A stretch of 33,577 nt of DNA from Verrucomicrobiota bacterium (lineage in GTDB: Bacteria; Verrucomicrobiota; Verrucomicrobiia; Chthoniobacterales; UBA10450): assembly GCA_003219435.1 (NCBI GenBank), contig QHOW01000007.1, positions 1-33,577 of the forward strand, read 5' to 3'. The notes under the pieces are model-generated. The model was not told the DNA's origin. It searched no databases and saw nothing but the letters and a program-made list of their open reading frames with translations. The position numbers and the translations under genes were made by a program. The first letter of the stretch is position 1. Every line of letters begins with the position of its first letter. Below, one piece after another: positions 25,713 to 33,577 of the stretch.

Positions 25713-27881
25713 ATGAAATTCTTCGCTCGTCTCCGATCTCGAAAAAAGAAGGGCGGGAACCTCTTTCGCTACGGCTGGAAGATTTCGCTGCTTGTCCTCA
25801 TCGCGGGAGCCGGCTTTGCGGTTTTCCTCTTTTACGGAGCGTGGGCGCAGACCTTCGACATGAAGAAGGTCGGCGAAATGCCCGAGCGAAACACTGTTTA
25901 CGATGTCGATGGAAAAATTTATAGCCGTCTCGCGGGCGCGAATCGCCTGAAGGTTTCGCTCAACGAAGTGTCACCGCTCTTTATTGCTGCGGTGCTGGCG
26001 CGCGAGGACTCTCGTTTCTATGAGCACAAGGGAATTGATTGGCGTGGCATTCTGCGAGCCCTGGTCCGCGATATTTTGAGCGGCTCAGCCAAGGAAGGCG
26101 CCAGCAGTATTACCCAGCAGCTTGCGCGCAACAGTCTTCCGCTCGGTGGCCGCACGATCAGCCGGAAATTGCTGGAAGCCATGGTGGCGCTCCGCATCGA
26201 GCGCCAGTTCACAAAGCGGCAGATTCTCGAGCTCTACGTAAACCGCATTTATTTCGGCAATGGCTGTTATGGAGTTGAGACCGCGTCACAGTCTTACTTC
26301 GGCAAGAGCGCGGCGCAGTTGAATCTTCCTGAAGCCGCGCTTCTCGCAGGATTGATCCGTGGCCCAAATCGTTTCTCGCCGCTGAAAAATCCCGAAGGCG
26401 CGGCGGAGCAACGCAACGTTGTTCTGGATCGCCTGGTGGCATTGAAAAAACTCTCGCCAGCGCAAGCCGAAGAGGCAAAGCGCGCGAAAATCAGTACGCA
26501 CCCTAAACGTCTGCCTTTTATCCAGGAGAATTATGCGATGGACGCAGTTCAGCGTGATTTGAATGGATTGCTGACGCAAGACCAGGTCGATGACGGCGGC
26601 CTCTCGATTTACACCACGCTCGATCCAGCCGTGCAAAGCGCCGCCCAGCAAGCGCTCGAGACGAAACTCACCAAAATCGAGCATCAATCCAATTTCCATC
26701 ATCCGATCAAGGCAAACTACCAGCCACCGGAGAACGGAGAAGGCGATTCGTCGATGCCGTATCTGCAAGGCGCGGTTGTCGTGATCGATAATCCCAGCGG
26801 CGGGATTCGCGCGCTGGTCGGCGGCCGCGATTACGCTCAAAGCAAATTTAATCGCGCACTCGCGCCGGCAAACCGGCAGGTCGGTTCCGCGTTCAAACCA
26901 TTCGTTTACACGGTCGCTTTCAGTCACGGACTTTTGCCCGGCGCTGCCATTAGCGATGGCCCTATTCGCCCCGGTGAAATTGAAGGCGCTGGAAATTGGT
27001 CTCCAGGAAACTCCGACGGAACTTATGGCGGCATCCTGCCTTGCTCCTACGGTCTCATCCATTCGCGCAATACCATGAGTGTCCGCGTCGGCCAATTCGC
27101 CGGACTTGATGCAGTGCAGCAAGTTGCTAACACGCTCAGCCTTTCCCAGGATGTTCCTCGCGGGCCGGCGATCTACATTGGTTCATTTGAAACAAACTTG
27201 AAAGATCTCTCTGCCGCTTATTCGGTTTTTCCAAATGCTGGAGTGCGCAAACAGGCTTACATCATTGAGCGCATCGATAACCAGGAGCACAAACCGATCT
27301 ATCGCGCCGCCCATCTTTCTGCGCCGGCACTCGACCCGAGTGCCGCGTGGATGACCTCGCAGCTGATGGAAGACGTCTTGACGCGCGGCACTGCTGCCAG
27401 CGCGAGGTCTCTCGGGTTCACCTTGCCGGCTGCTGGCAAGACTGGCACGACTAACGACTACAAGGATGCTTGGTTTCTCGGTTACACGAGCACATTGACC
27501 TGTGGTGTTTGGGTCGGATTCGATCAGCCAACGACGATTATTTCACACGGCTATGGTGCCGCGCTCGCGCTGCCGGTCTGGACGCAGGTAATGAACAAAG
27601 CGGCGCAGCATTATCCCGCCCAGCCGCTGCAACCCACCATGCCGATTCAACGCGCGATGGTCTGTTCCATTTCAAATCAACTTGCCACCACCGGTTGTCA
27701 GGCAGCCGGGACTGCCTACGACATCGCCTTGCCCGCCGACAAGATTCCCGCAGTCGCGTGCCAGGTGCATGGTGGCGAGCAATGGCCGTTTGCGCAGAGA
27801 GCCCTGCCTTTCCAACAGAAGGCCGCGACTTTCCCGAGCCGTCTCTTCCGGTCATTCCAGAGACTTTTTGGCGGAAGATAG
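25713..27881 (+). CDS. class A penicillin-binding protein (PBP1A-like transglycosylase/transpeptidase)
   Basis: AREDSRFYEHKGIDWRGILRA, GASSITQQLARN, RKLLEAMVALRIERQFTKRQILELYVNRIYFGNGCYG, GSAFKPFVY, KTGTTNDYKDAWFLGYT. Confidence 0.95.
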   Translation: MKFFARLRSRKKKGGNLFRYGWKISLLVLIAGAGFAVFLFYGAWAQTFDMKKVGEMPERNTVYDVDGKIYSRLAGANRLKVSLNEVSPLFIAAVLAREDSRFYEHKGIDWRGILRALVRDILSGSAKEGASSITQQLARNSLPLGGRTISRKLLEAMVALRIERQFTKRQILELYVNRIYFGNGCYGVETASQSYFGKSAAQLNLPEAALLAGLIRGPNRFSPLKNPEGAAEQRNVVLDRLVALKKLSPAQAEEAKRAKISTHPKRLPFIQENYAMDAVQRDLNGLLTQDQVDDGGLSIYTTLDPAVQSAAQQALETKLTKIEHQSNFHHPIKANYQPPENGEGDSSMPYLQGAVVVIDNPSGGIRALVGGRDYAQSKFNRALAPANRQVGSAFKPFVYTVAFSHGLLPGAAISDGPIRPGEIEGAGNWSPGNSDGTYGGILPCSYGLIHSRNTMSVRVGQFAGLDAVQQVANTLSLSQDVPRGPAIYIGSFETNLKDLSAAYSVFPNAGVRKQAYIIERIDNQEHKPIYRAAHLSAPALDPSAAWMTSQLMEDVLTRGTAASARSLGFTLPAAGKTGTTNDYKDAWFLGYTSTLTCGVWVGFDQPTTIISHGYGAALALPVWTQVMNKAAQHYPAQPLQPTMPIQRAMVCSISNQLATTGCQAAGTAYDIALPADKIPAVACQVHGGEQWPFAQRALPFQQKAATFPSRLFRSFQRLFGGR

Positions 27882-27896
27882 GAACATGTTGTTTTT

Positions 27897-27919
27897 GTAG
27901 GGCGTCTGTGTCAGACGCC
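27897..27919 (+). repeat. GTAG-headed perfect hairpin downstream of the PBP gene
   Basis: GTAG-GGCGTCTG-TGT-CAGACGCC, 8-bp perfect stem; may also act as a terminator. Confidence 0.7.
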
Positions 27920-27959
27920 ATTAGCTGAGAGCCCAATTTTTTCACGCCCCGACGCCGTG

Positions 27960-28040
27960 ATTCGATATTCAGTGTTCGACCTTTATTTGCGACCGAAAGC
28001 TGTAAACGCTGAACACCCAGCGTCCAACATCGAACGCAGA
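27960..28040. repeat. imperfect intergenic microrepeat (TTCGATGTTGGACGCTGGGTGTTC type)
   Basis: Reverse strand reads GCGTTCGATGTTGGACGCTGGGTGTTCAGCG...GTCGAACACTGAATATCGAATC. Confidence 0.45.
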
Positions 28041-28306
28041 AAAGGTCAGCGGGAATCGAACCGCCGCATTTGGAAGAGCGAGCCATTCGCGTCTCGGGGC
28101 GCTCGACCGTCCCCCAAAATGCCGATGACGGTGTCCATGCCATCCCCGATGCAGCCGAAAAAAAGTTTGTAGTCTGCGCAGTTTTTTACTATGATCGGTG
28201 TCGGGCGCTGCCAACCTCGCCTGATTCGCGTTGGCAATGCCTGATTAGAAACACGCAAAAAACCGTAGTTGACGTAAATCGCAAAGGTTCCAAGATTAAG
28301 ATTAAA

Positions 28307-29290
28307 ATGAACACCCAACCCGTAAACTCTCCTAAAACTTTACTCCCACTCATCGTTGCGGCTGCGCTGGCCGGCATCGCTCCCAGTTTAGCGAGCGCGA
28401 CGAGTATCAGTATCAACCCCAGCAAAGACAATACTCTCTACGAGTTCGTTGCCGTTGACGGCGACCGCAGCAACGGCATCGGTCTTCACTTTTTCGCCGG
28501 TAGGACAGATCAGGCTGAAAAGCGCCGGGGCGTGCTCGCCTTTAACGTCGCGGGAAGCATTCCGCCCGGCTCAACGATCACCAGCGCGAGCCTGAGCATG
28601 AATATGTCCAGAACACTTCTCAATACCGCTCGAACCATTGAGCTTCACAAGCTGCTCGCCGATTGGGGGCAAGGAACGTCGGATGCATCTGGACAGGAAG
28701 GTCAAGGAATAGCGGCTGCCACCAACGATGCCACATGGCGGCACCGTTTCTACAACACTATTTTTTGGACGACGCAAGGCGGAGACTTTTCCGGCACGGT
28801 GAGCGCAAGCCAGTCGGTTGGCGCCATCGGACTGTACGTGTGGAGTTCGACGCAGATGGTTGCCGATGTGCAGTCGTGGCTGGACAATCCGGCCACCAAC
28901 TTCGGCTGGCTGGTATTGGGGAACGAGGCCATCAACGACACGACGAAGCGGTTCGACACTCGAGAGAGCACCATCCCGCCTGTGCTGACTATCGACTACA
29001 CGACAGCAACTCCCACTCCGACACCCACACCTGGACCGATTATGCTCACCGCCAGGGGGCGCAAGGTGGGCGGAATAAATACTGTGCGTCTCACCTGGAG
29101 CGGAGCGACGTCGGCCAACATCGACGTCAACCGGAATGGAATTGTGATCGCGACGGTACCGAACACGGGCACCTATACTGATTCCACCGGCGACACCGGC
29201 CGGGCTAGCTACACGTATCACGTATGCGAAGCGGGCACCTCGACCTGCTCAAACGATGTGAGAGTGAGGTTCCCCGTAGCAGGAGAATAA
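28307..29290 (+). CDS. secreted DNRLRE-domain-like protein with a TPTPTPTP linker
   Basis: Signal peptide MNTQPVNSPKTLLPLIVAAALAGIAPSLASA; ISINPSKDNTLYE...GVLAFNVAGSIPPGSTITSASLSM; C-terminal Ig/FN3-like segment. Confidence 0.78.
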   Translation: MNTQPVNSPKTLLPLIVAAALAGIAPSLASATSISINPSKDNTLYEFVAVDGDRSNGIGLHFFAGRTDQAEKRRGVLAFNVAGSIPPGSTITSASLSMNMSRTLLNTARTIELHKLLADWGQGTSDASGQEGQGIAAATNDATWRHRFYNTIFWTTQGGDFSGTVSASQSVGAIGLYVWSSTQMVADVQSWLDNPATNFGWLVLGNEAINDTTKRFDTRESTIPPVLTIDYTTATPTPTPTPGPIMLTARGRKVGGINTVRLTWSGATSANIDVNRNGIVIATVPNTGTYTDSTGDTGRASYTYHVCEAGTSTCSNDVRVRFPVAGE

Positions 29291-29308
29291 CCAGGCTACT
29301 TCTCTATC

Positions 29309-29348
29309 AACGCGGCGTCCGGCAGTTGGCTGGACGCCGCGTTTGCTT
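29309..29348 (+). terminator. strong hairpin downstream of the DNRLRE gene, candidate terminator
   Basis: AACGCGGCGTCC (29309-29320) / GGACGCCGCGTT (29332-29343), 12-bp perfect stem, followed by TGCTT. Confidence 0.6.
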
Positions 29349-29728
29349 AGAGCACCACACATGGCGCTCGTGGAGAAGCGTGACATATTTTTCGCTCGCG
29401 CGTCCTGGCACGAACGTCCGAAATCGGAATAACGAAAAGCCGGGCCGCAATTTCCGAAGGCGACTAGGCGCGGAATTATCGCGTAACGATGGGAAGTCTC
29501 TAGGAAAAATCTAAAAAGCTAAAAAGTCTTGACGCGCTTCCACCCACTCGGCTAAAAACGGCTCTCCAGTTCCATAACCACGAGGGAAGTAAAAATAAGA
29601 AAAACGGTGTTGATACCATTCGCAGGCCTGCCGGCGCAGGTGGAATCCGTCGCTACACTTACTGATTACCCTTGAAATAAATCTCGTTTACCCAGACGGC
29701 GTACCCGCGGACAGATACCTTTGATCTA

Positions 29729-30559
29729 ATGAACGAGCCGCGCCTTTTTATGGCAAGCGCGAGACGAAGCTTTGATGAACAAGCCGGGTCTTTTGATCAG
29801 CGCGCCGGACTGCCCGCGAGCGTCTGTGACTTGATTGCCAAGGAGTTGGTGCAGCTCGCCCAGCTTGCTCCCGGCGATGTCGTGCTGGAGGTCGGAGCCG
29901 GAACGGGGCAAATCGGCCTTGCGCTTTGCCAGCTTCCGCTGTGCTACGTAGGATTTGATGCTTCAGCTATGATGCTCGATGTCTTCAAGCGTCGCCGTGC
30001 CAAGAACGCGCCACCGATTTCGCTCATCGCCACTGATGGCAACAACCGCTGGCCGGCTGACGATGGAAGCGTGAACGCGGTGTTTAGTTCGCGGGCGATT
30101 CACCTGTTACGCGTCGAGCATGTGGTGGAGGAAGTCTTTCGAGTGGCTTCACCGAGCGGAGCGACACTGGTGTTGGGTCGCCCGGAGCGCGAGAAGCAGA
30201 GCTTGCGCGCCCTCCTCCGCCAGGAGATGCGCGAGCGCTTGTGGCAACTCGGCTACGCAAGCGACGACGGCCAACAAAAGGAGCGAGAGATTCTGGAGGC
30301 CTGCGTTCGCCGCGGAGCTAATCCGCTCGAACGGCGGGTCGTGGCAACGTGGCCAGTCCAGTACAGCGCCGCTCAGATTCTGACTTCATGGCGAGAGAAA
30401 TCTAGTTTGGCTGGCCTCGAGCTGGAGGCCGAGGTGAAAGAAAAAGTTTTGTCGCAGCTCACTATTTGGGCGAAGGATGTCTTCGGCTCGCTAGAAGCAT
30501 TTCAATCGGCGGAAGAGAAATATATGCTGGAAGGCGTGCGGCTATCCTCGAAGTCGTGA
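29729..30559 (+). CDS. class I SAM-dependent methyltransferase
   Basis: DVVLEVGAGTGQIGLALCQLPLCYVGFDASAMMLDVFKRR; W-ADDGSVNAVFSSRAIHLL. Confidence 0.85.
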   Translation: MNEPRLFMASARRSFDEQAGSFDQRAGLPASVCDLIAKELVQLAQLAPGDVVLEVGAGTGQIGLALCQLPLCYVGFDASAMMLDVFKRRRAKNAPPISLIATDGNNRWPADDGSVNAVFSSRAIHLLRVEHVVEEVFRVASPSGATLVLGRPEREKQSLRALLRQEMRERLWQLGYASDDGQQKEREILEACVRRGANPLERRVVATWPVQYSAAQILTSWREKSSLAGLELEAEVKEKVLSQLTIWAKDVFGSLEAFQSAEEKYMLEGVRLSSKS

Positions 30560-31390
30560 ATGTCACAAATCTCTATGGACAGTGAAGGGTTGACTAATTT
30601 CTCTGAAGCGCTGATGGCCGGCTCACTGACAGATGACCAACTGATCGCGCAAACTGGGCGGCCATCACTGGTCAACATCATTCCCGACGCAAACGTGGTG
30701 AAGATTGGGGGGCAGAGCCTCATCGATCGGGGGCGCTCGGCGGTCTTCCCATTGATTGATGAAATCGTCGCCAACCTGCCGCGACATAAGATGATTATCG
30801 GCACCGGAGCCGGCACTCGCGCGCGCCACGCCTACAGCGTGGGCCTGGACTTAAAAATGCCGACCGGCGTCCTGAGCGTGCTCGGTACGTTCGTCAGCAT
30901 GCAGAACGCGCGCATGATTCATTACCTGCTGGCCAAACACGGAGTGCCGTTCATTGAGCCGGCGCAATTCGCACAGTTACCGCTCTATTTGGAGGAGCGC
31001 CGGGCCGTGGTGTTCTTCGGAATGCCACCTTACACCTTTTGGCATCAGAACCCGGCCGTGGGCCGTATACCGCCGCACCGTACCGACACAGGCGTCTACC
31101 TTGTAAGCGAAGTCTTCGGCACGCGGTCGATGATTTTTGTGAAGGACGAGAGGGGCCTCTTCACCGCCGACCCCAAGAAAGATCGCCACGCGAGGTTCAT
31201 TCCCAAAATCACGGTGGCGGAATTGGAAGCGATGGACCTGCAGGACGTGGTGGTGGAGCGCGCCGTGCTTGAACTGATGAAAGCCGCTGAGAATTGCCGC
31301 TCGATTTATATCATCAATGGCCTCGAACCGGGCAACCTCACCCGCGCCCTCAACGGCGAACACGTTGGCACCATCATCACTGCAGATTGA
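30560..31390 (+). CDS. molybdenum storage protein subunit-like (MosB-type) amino-acid-kinase-fold protein
   Basis: NVVKIGGQSLIDRGRSAVFPLIDEIVANLPRHKMIIGTGAGTRARHAYSVGLDL...GRIPPHRTDTGVYL...IINGLEPGNLTRALNGEHVGTIITAD; starts immediately after the methyltransferase stop. Confidence 0.85.
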   Translation: MSQISMDSEGLTNFSEALMAGSLTDDQLIAQTGRPSLVNIIPDANVVKIGGQSLIDRGRSAVFPLIDEIVANLPRHKMIIGTGAGTRARHAYSVGLDLKMPTGVLSVLGTFVSMQNARMIHYLLAKHGVPFIEPAQFAQLPLYLEERRAVVFFGMPPYTFWHQNPAVGRIPPHRTDTGVYLVSEVFGTRSMIFVKDERGLFTADPKKDRHARFIPKITVAELEAMDLQDVVVERAVLELMKAAENCRSIYIINGLEPGNLTRALNGEHVGTIITAD

Positions 31391-31422
31391 CCGAGAGACT
31401 TAAAGCCGATCCGCCCGAAGCT

Positions 31423-32244
31423 ATGAGTGCCCACACTGACCGACGTCACCACGTGCAATCCCTCCTCATGCGCGAGAGCCTTGTTGACAAGGCAGTCATG
31501 ACGTCCACCGAAACGCCCGTGGTGCGGATGTTGCCGGAGGCGCACGTAGTGAAAATCGGTGGGCGCTCGATTCTGGATGCGGGTCGCAGCGTGGTTTATC
31601 CGGTGGTCGAAACGCTGGCCAGGATTCTCGCGACCAAGAAGCTTATTCTCGGCGTCGGCGGCGGTGTGCGCACGCGGCACGTCTTTTCCATTGCCCTCGA
31701 CCTCGGTTTGCCTACCGGCGTGCTCGCGCAATTGTCCGCGGCAGATGCCAACGGCAATGCCCACATTCTCGGCACGCTGCTCGCGCCGCACGGGGTGGTG
31801 GCGATTCCACCGGAGATGTTCGGCCATCTGCTGCCATTGTTCATCCACGCGGCGCCCGGCGTCATCTTCAACGGCGTGCCGCCGTATTCCCTCTGGGAGC
31901 ATCCGCCGGGCGTGGGCCGTATTCCGCCGCATCGCACGGATGCGGGTTGTTTCCTGCTCGCCGAGTGCTTCGGGTGCAAATCGCTCGTGCTGGTAAAGGA
32001 CGTGGAGGGCGTTTACGACAAGGACCCTAAAGGTCACCTCGGTGCGAGTCTCATCCGCGCAATCAGCGCAACCGAATTGGAACGCCGGGCTGTGCCATCC
32101 CTCCCGTTCGACCGCGTCTTGCTGCGGCTGCTGGGGACGGCGCGATTGCTAAAGCAGTTCCAGGTCGTCAACGGTCACAAGCCAGAATTGATTGAGGCGG
32201 CTGTCAATGGAGAACACGTCGGCACCATCGTGTTTGCTGGCTAG
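31423..32244 (+). CDS. molybdenum storage protein subunit-like (MosA-type) amino-acid-kinase-fold protein
   Basis: HVVKIGGRSILDAGRSVVYPVVETLARILATKKLILGVGGGVRTRHVFSIALDLGLPTGVLAQL...GRIPPHRTDAGCFLLAECFGCKSLVLVKDVEGVYDKDPKG...NGEHVGTIVFAG; ATG at 31423. Confidence 0.85.
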   Translation: MSAHTDRRHHVQSLLMRESLVDKAVMTSTETPVVRMLPEAHVVKIGGRSILDAGRSVVYPVVETLARILATKKLILGVGGGVRTRHVFSIALDLGLPTGVLAQLSAADANGNAHILGTLLAPHGVVAIPPEMFGHLLPLFIHAAPGVIFNGVPPYSLWEHPPGVGRIPPHRTDAGCFLLAECFGCKSLVLVKDVEGVYDKDPKGHLGASLIRAISATELERRAVPSLPFDRVLLRLLGTARLLKQFQVVNGHKPELIEAAVNGEHVGTIVFAG

Positions 32245-32247
32245 CGA

Positions 32248-33300
32248 GTGATGGCGACCGAGGCAGAGACGGCCGCTGTGGCGCGCGCTTTGACCAAGCG
32301 CTATGCGAACGGCGTCCTCGCCCTCGACCAATTCGACCTTGACATTGGACGCGCCAGTATCACGGCACTCATCGGCAATAACGGCTCGGGCAAAACCACG
32401 CTCTTGAAAATTCTTGCGGGCCTGCTCACCCCGGACTCCGGGTCGGCGCAGGCGCTCGGCTGCAATCCCGCCACGCGAGCAACCTGGCTACGTGCGCGGC
32501 TCGGTTACGTTTCTCAGGAGGTCGAGTTGGACCCGGAGATGACCGCTTGGGAAACGCTCAACCTCTTCGCCAAGCTCTACAGCCTGCCTCGCGCGACGTG
32601 TCACGCGCTGGTTGGGGCACTGGCCGAATCCTTCGGCATCGCGCAGCATCTGCCGCGCTTGGTCTCAACGTTCTCCAGCGGGCTGCGCCAACGACTTCAC
32701 CTCGCCGTTGGTGTACTGAACGAGCCGGAGCTGCTGCTGCTTGACGAGCCGACCGCAGCTCTCGACCCGGCTGGCCGCTCCTTTGTGTGGCACTTCCTAC
32801 AAGGACTCCGCAGCGAAGGCCGCGCGATCGTAGTGGTCTCGCATGATTTGGCGGAAGTGTCCCAACATTGCCAGGCAATTGCGCTGTTGCACAAAGGCCG
32901 GCTGTTGGCTAGCGGGTCTCCCGCCGATGTGATCGCCGCGCACGCGAACTGGAGATTAGAAGTCGAGTTGGCCGGGCGCATCGAGACAGACACGACCCGC
33001 TTTCACCAGCTGGTTTCACTGCCTGGCGTGAAGAGCGTGTCTGCTCGCGAGCGGCAACTGGTGGTGGATTTCGCTGAGCGCGAGGCCAGCGTCGTGCAGC
33101 GCGTGACGGAGGCCATCCTTCAACAATTGGTGCGGCTCAATGCAGCTGTGCTGGGGTATCGGCTGCATCCGCCCGATTTGGCGAGTGCCTACTTCAATCT
33201 GACGGGCGCAGGGATTGAGGAGGCAGCGCAAAGCGGCCGCGTTGAATCAGGCAAGGGCGCTGGCGGACGATACCGGCAAGGACAGGAGTCGATGGTGTGA
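32248..33300 (+). CDS. ABC transporter ATP-binding protein
   Basis: Walker A LIGNNGSGKTTLLKI, signature STFSSGLRQRLHLAVGVL, Walker B LLLLDEPTAALDP. Confidence 0.94.
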   Translation: MMATEAETAAVARALTKRYANGVLALDQFDLDIGRASITALIGNNGSGKTTLLKILAGLLTPDSGSAQALGCNPATRATWLRARLGYVSQEVELDPEMTAWETLNLFAKLYSLPRATCHALVGALAESFGIAQHLPRLVSTFSSGLRQRLHLAVGVLNEPELLLLDEPTAALDPAGRSFVWHFLQGLRSEGRAIVVVSHDLAEVSQHCQAIALLHKGRLLASGSPADVIAAHANWRLEVELAGRIETDTTRFHQLVSLPGVKSVSARERQLVVDFAEREASVVQRVTEAILQQLVRLNAAVLGYRLHPPDLASAYFNLTGAGIEEAAQSGRVESGKGAGGRYRQGQESMV

Positions 33301-33577
33301 TGGCGAACACGATGACAATCCTTGGCGCGGTGTGCTGGCGCACTTGGCTCAAGACGGCGCGGCGGCCCGTGGTGCTCGCCTTCTCGTTCGTGCAGCCCAT
33401 TATCTGGCTTCTGTTCTTCGGCTTTCTCTTTCATCGCTTCGATGTCGGCCTGGGCCAGCGCGGGGTCCGTTACCTGGATTTTCTCTTGCCTGGCGTCTGC
33501 GCGATGACGGTGCTGTTCGGCGCCTCTCAGTCGGGCATTGGATTGATTCGCGACATGCAAACTGGGTTTCTTCAGCG
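33300..33577 (+). CDS. ABC-2 type permease, 3' end truncated by the window
   Basis: ATG at 33300 in TGATG overlap; MANTMTILGAVCWRTWLKTARRPVVLAFSFVQPIIWLLFFGFLF...YLDFLLPGVCAMTVLFGASQSGIGLIRDMQTGFLQR (not in the ORF track). Confidence 0.85.
   Translation, partial: MANTMTILGAVCWRTWLKTARRPVVLAFSFVQPIIWLLFFGFLFHRFDVGLGQRGVRYLDFLLPGVCAMTVLFGASQSGIGLIRDMQTGFLQ

Noticed and set aside
26286-27122. 278-aa antisense ORF in the PBP gene
   Set aside because: Shadow ORF of a conserved gene; no recognisable domain.
28041-28080. tRNA-like 3' end on the minus strand (CTCTTCCAAATGCGGCGGTTCGATTCCCGCTGACC)
   Set aside because: Has a TTCGATTCC T-loop-like motif and a CTTCCAA anticodon-loop-like string, but T-stem pairing fails at two positions and no D-arm or matching 5' acceptor could be found. 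At most a tRNA remnant or coincidence.
28046-28318. 90-aa minus-strand ORF (KNCADYKLFFGCIGDGMDTVIGILGDG)
   Set aside because: Overlaps the start of the secreted-protein gene and repeat-like DNA; no family recognised, so not called.
29528-29557. Sigma-70 promoter (TTGACG-N17-CTAAAA) for the Mos-like operon
   Set aside because: The -10 match is poor and the site is about 170 nt from the first start codon; too weak to annotate.
31306-32037. 243-aa antisense ORF over the MosA-like gene
   Set aside because: Shadow ORF; His/Arg-rich composition typical of antisense frames.

Overview
The window is about 33.6 kb of high-GC bacterial chromosome with dense genes on both strands. Gene content and intergenic repeats suggest a soil Verrucomicrobia-like lineage (inference). 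Housekeeping content: dnaX, a YbaB/EbfC gene, ispD, a GT9 glycosyltransferase, a metallophosphoesterase, an ABC-2 exporter operon with acylphosphatase, enolase, an FtsB/DivIC gene, prfB with its programmed +1 frameshift, cysteine desulfurase with an SprT-like gene, serine acetyltransferase, and a class A PBP. There is also a stress/regulatory block (LuxR-type response regulator, PAS histidine kinase, DUF3309, CsbD, DUF3008, zinc-ribbon proteins, sigma factor, monothiol glutaredoxin). At the right end, a tight operon combines a methyltransferase, two tandem molybdenum-storage-protein-like (MosB/MosA) amino-acid-kinase-fold subunits and an ABC-2 transporter. Two signals stand out. (1) The region carries many GTAG-headed palindromes (REP-like), MITE-like elements and 9-bp-phased arrays. 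Several sit in frame inside conserved genes (dnaX, ispD, cysteine desulfurase, ABC permease). Two Y1/HUH (RAYT/TnpA-REP-like) transposase genes are present, one bracketed by mirrored double hairpins. (2) The MosAB-like, ABC exporter and methyltransferase cassette has no nitrogenase genes visible nearby. No CRISPR array, rRNA or convincing tRNA was found.
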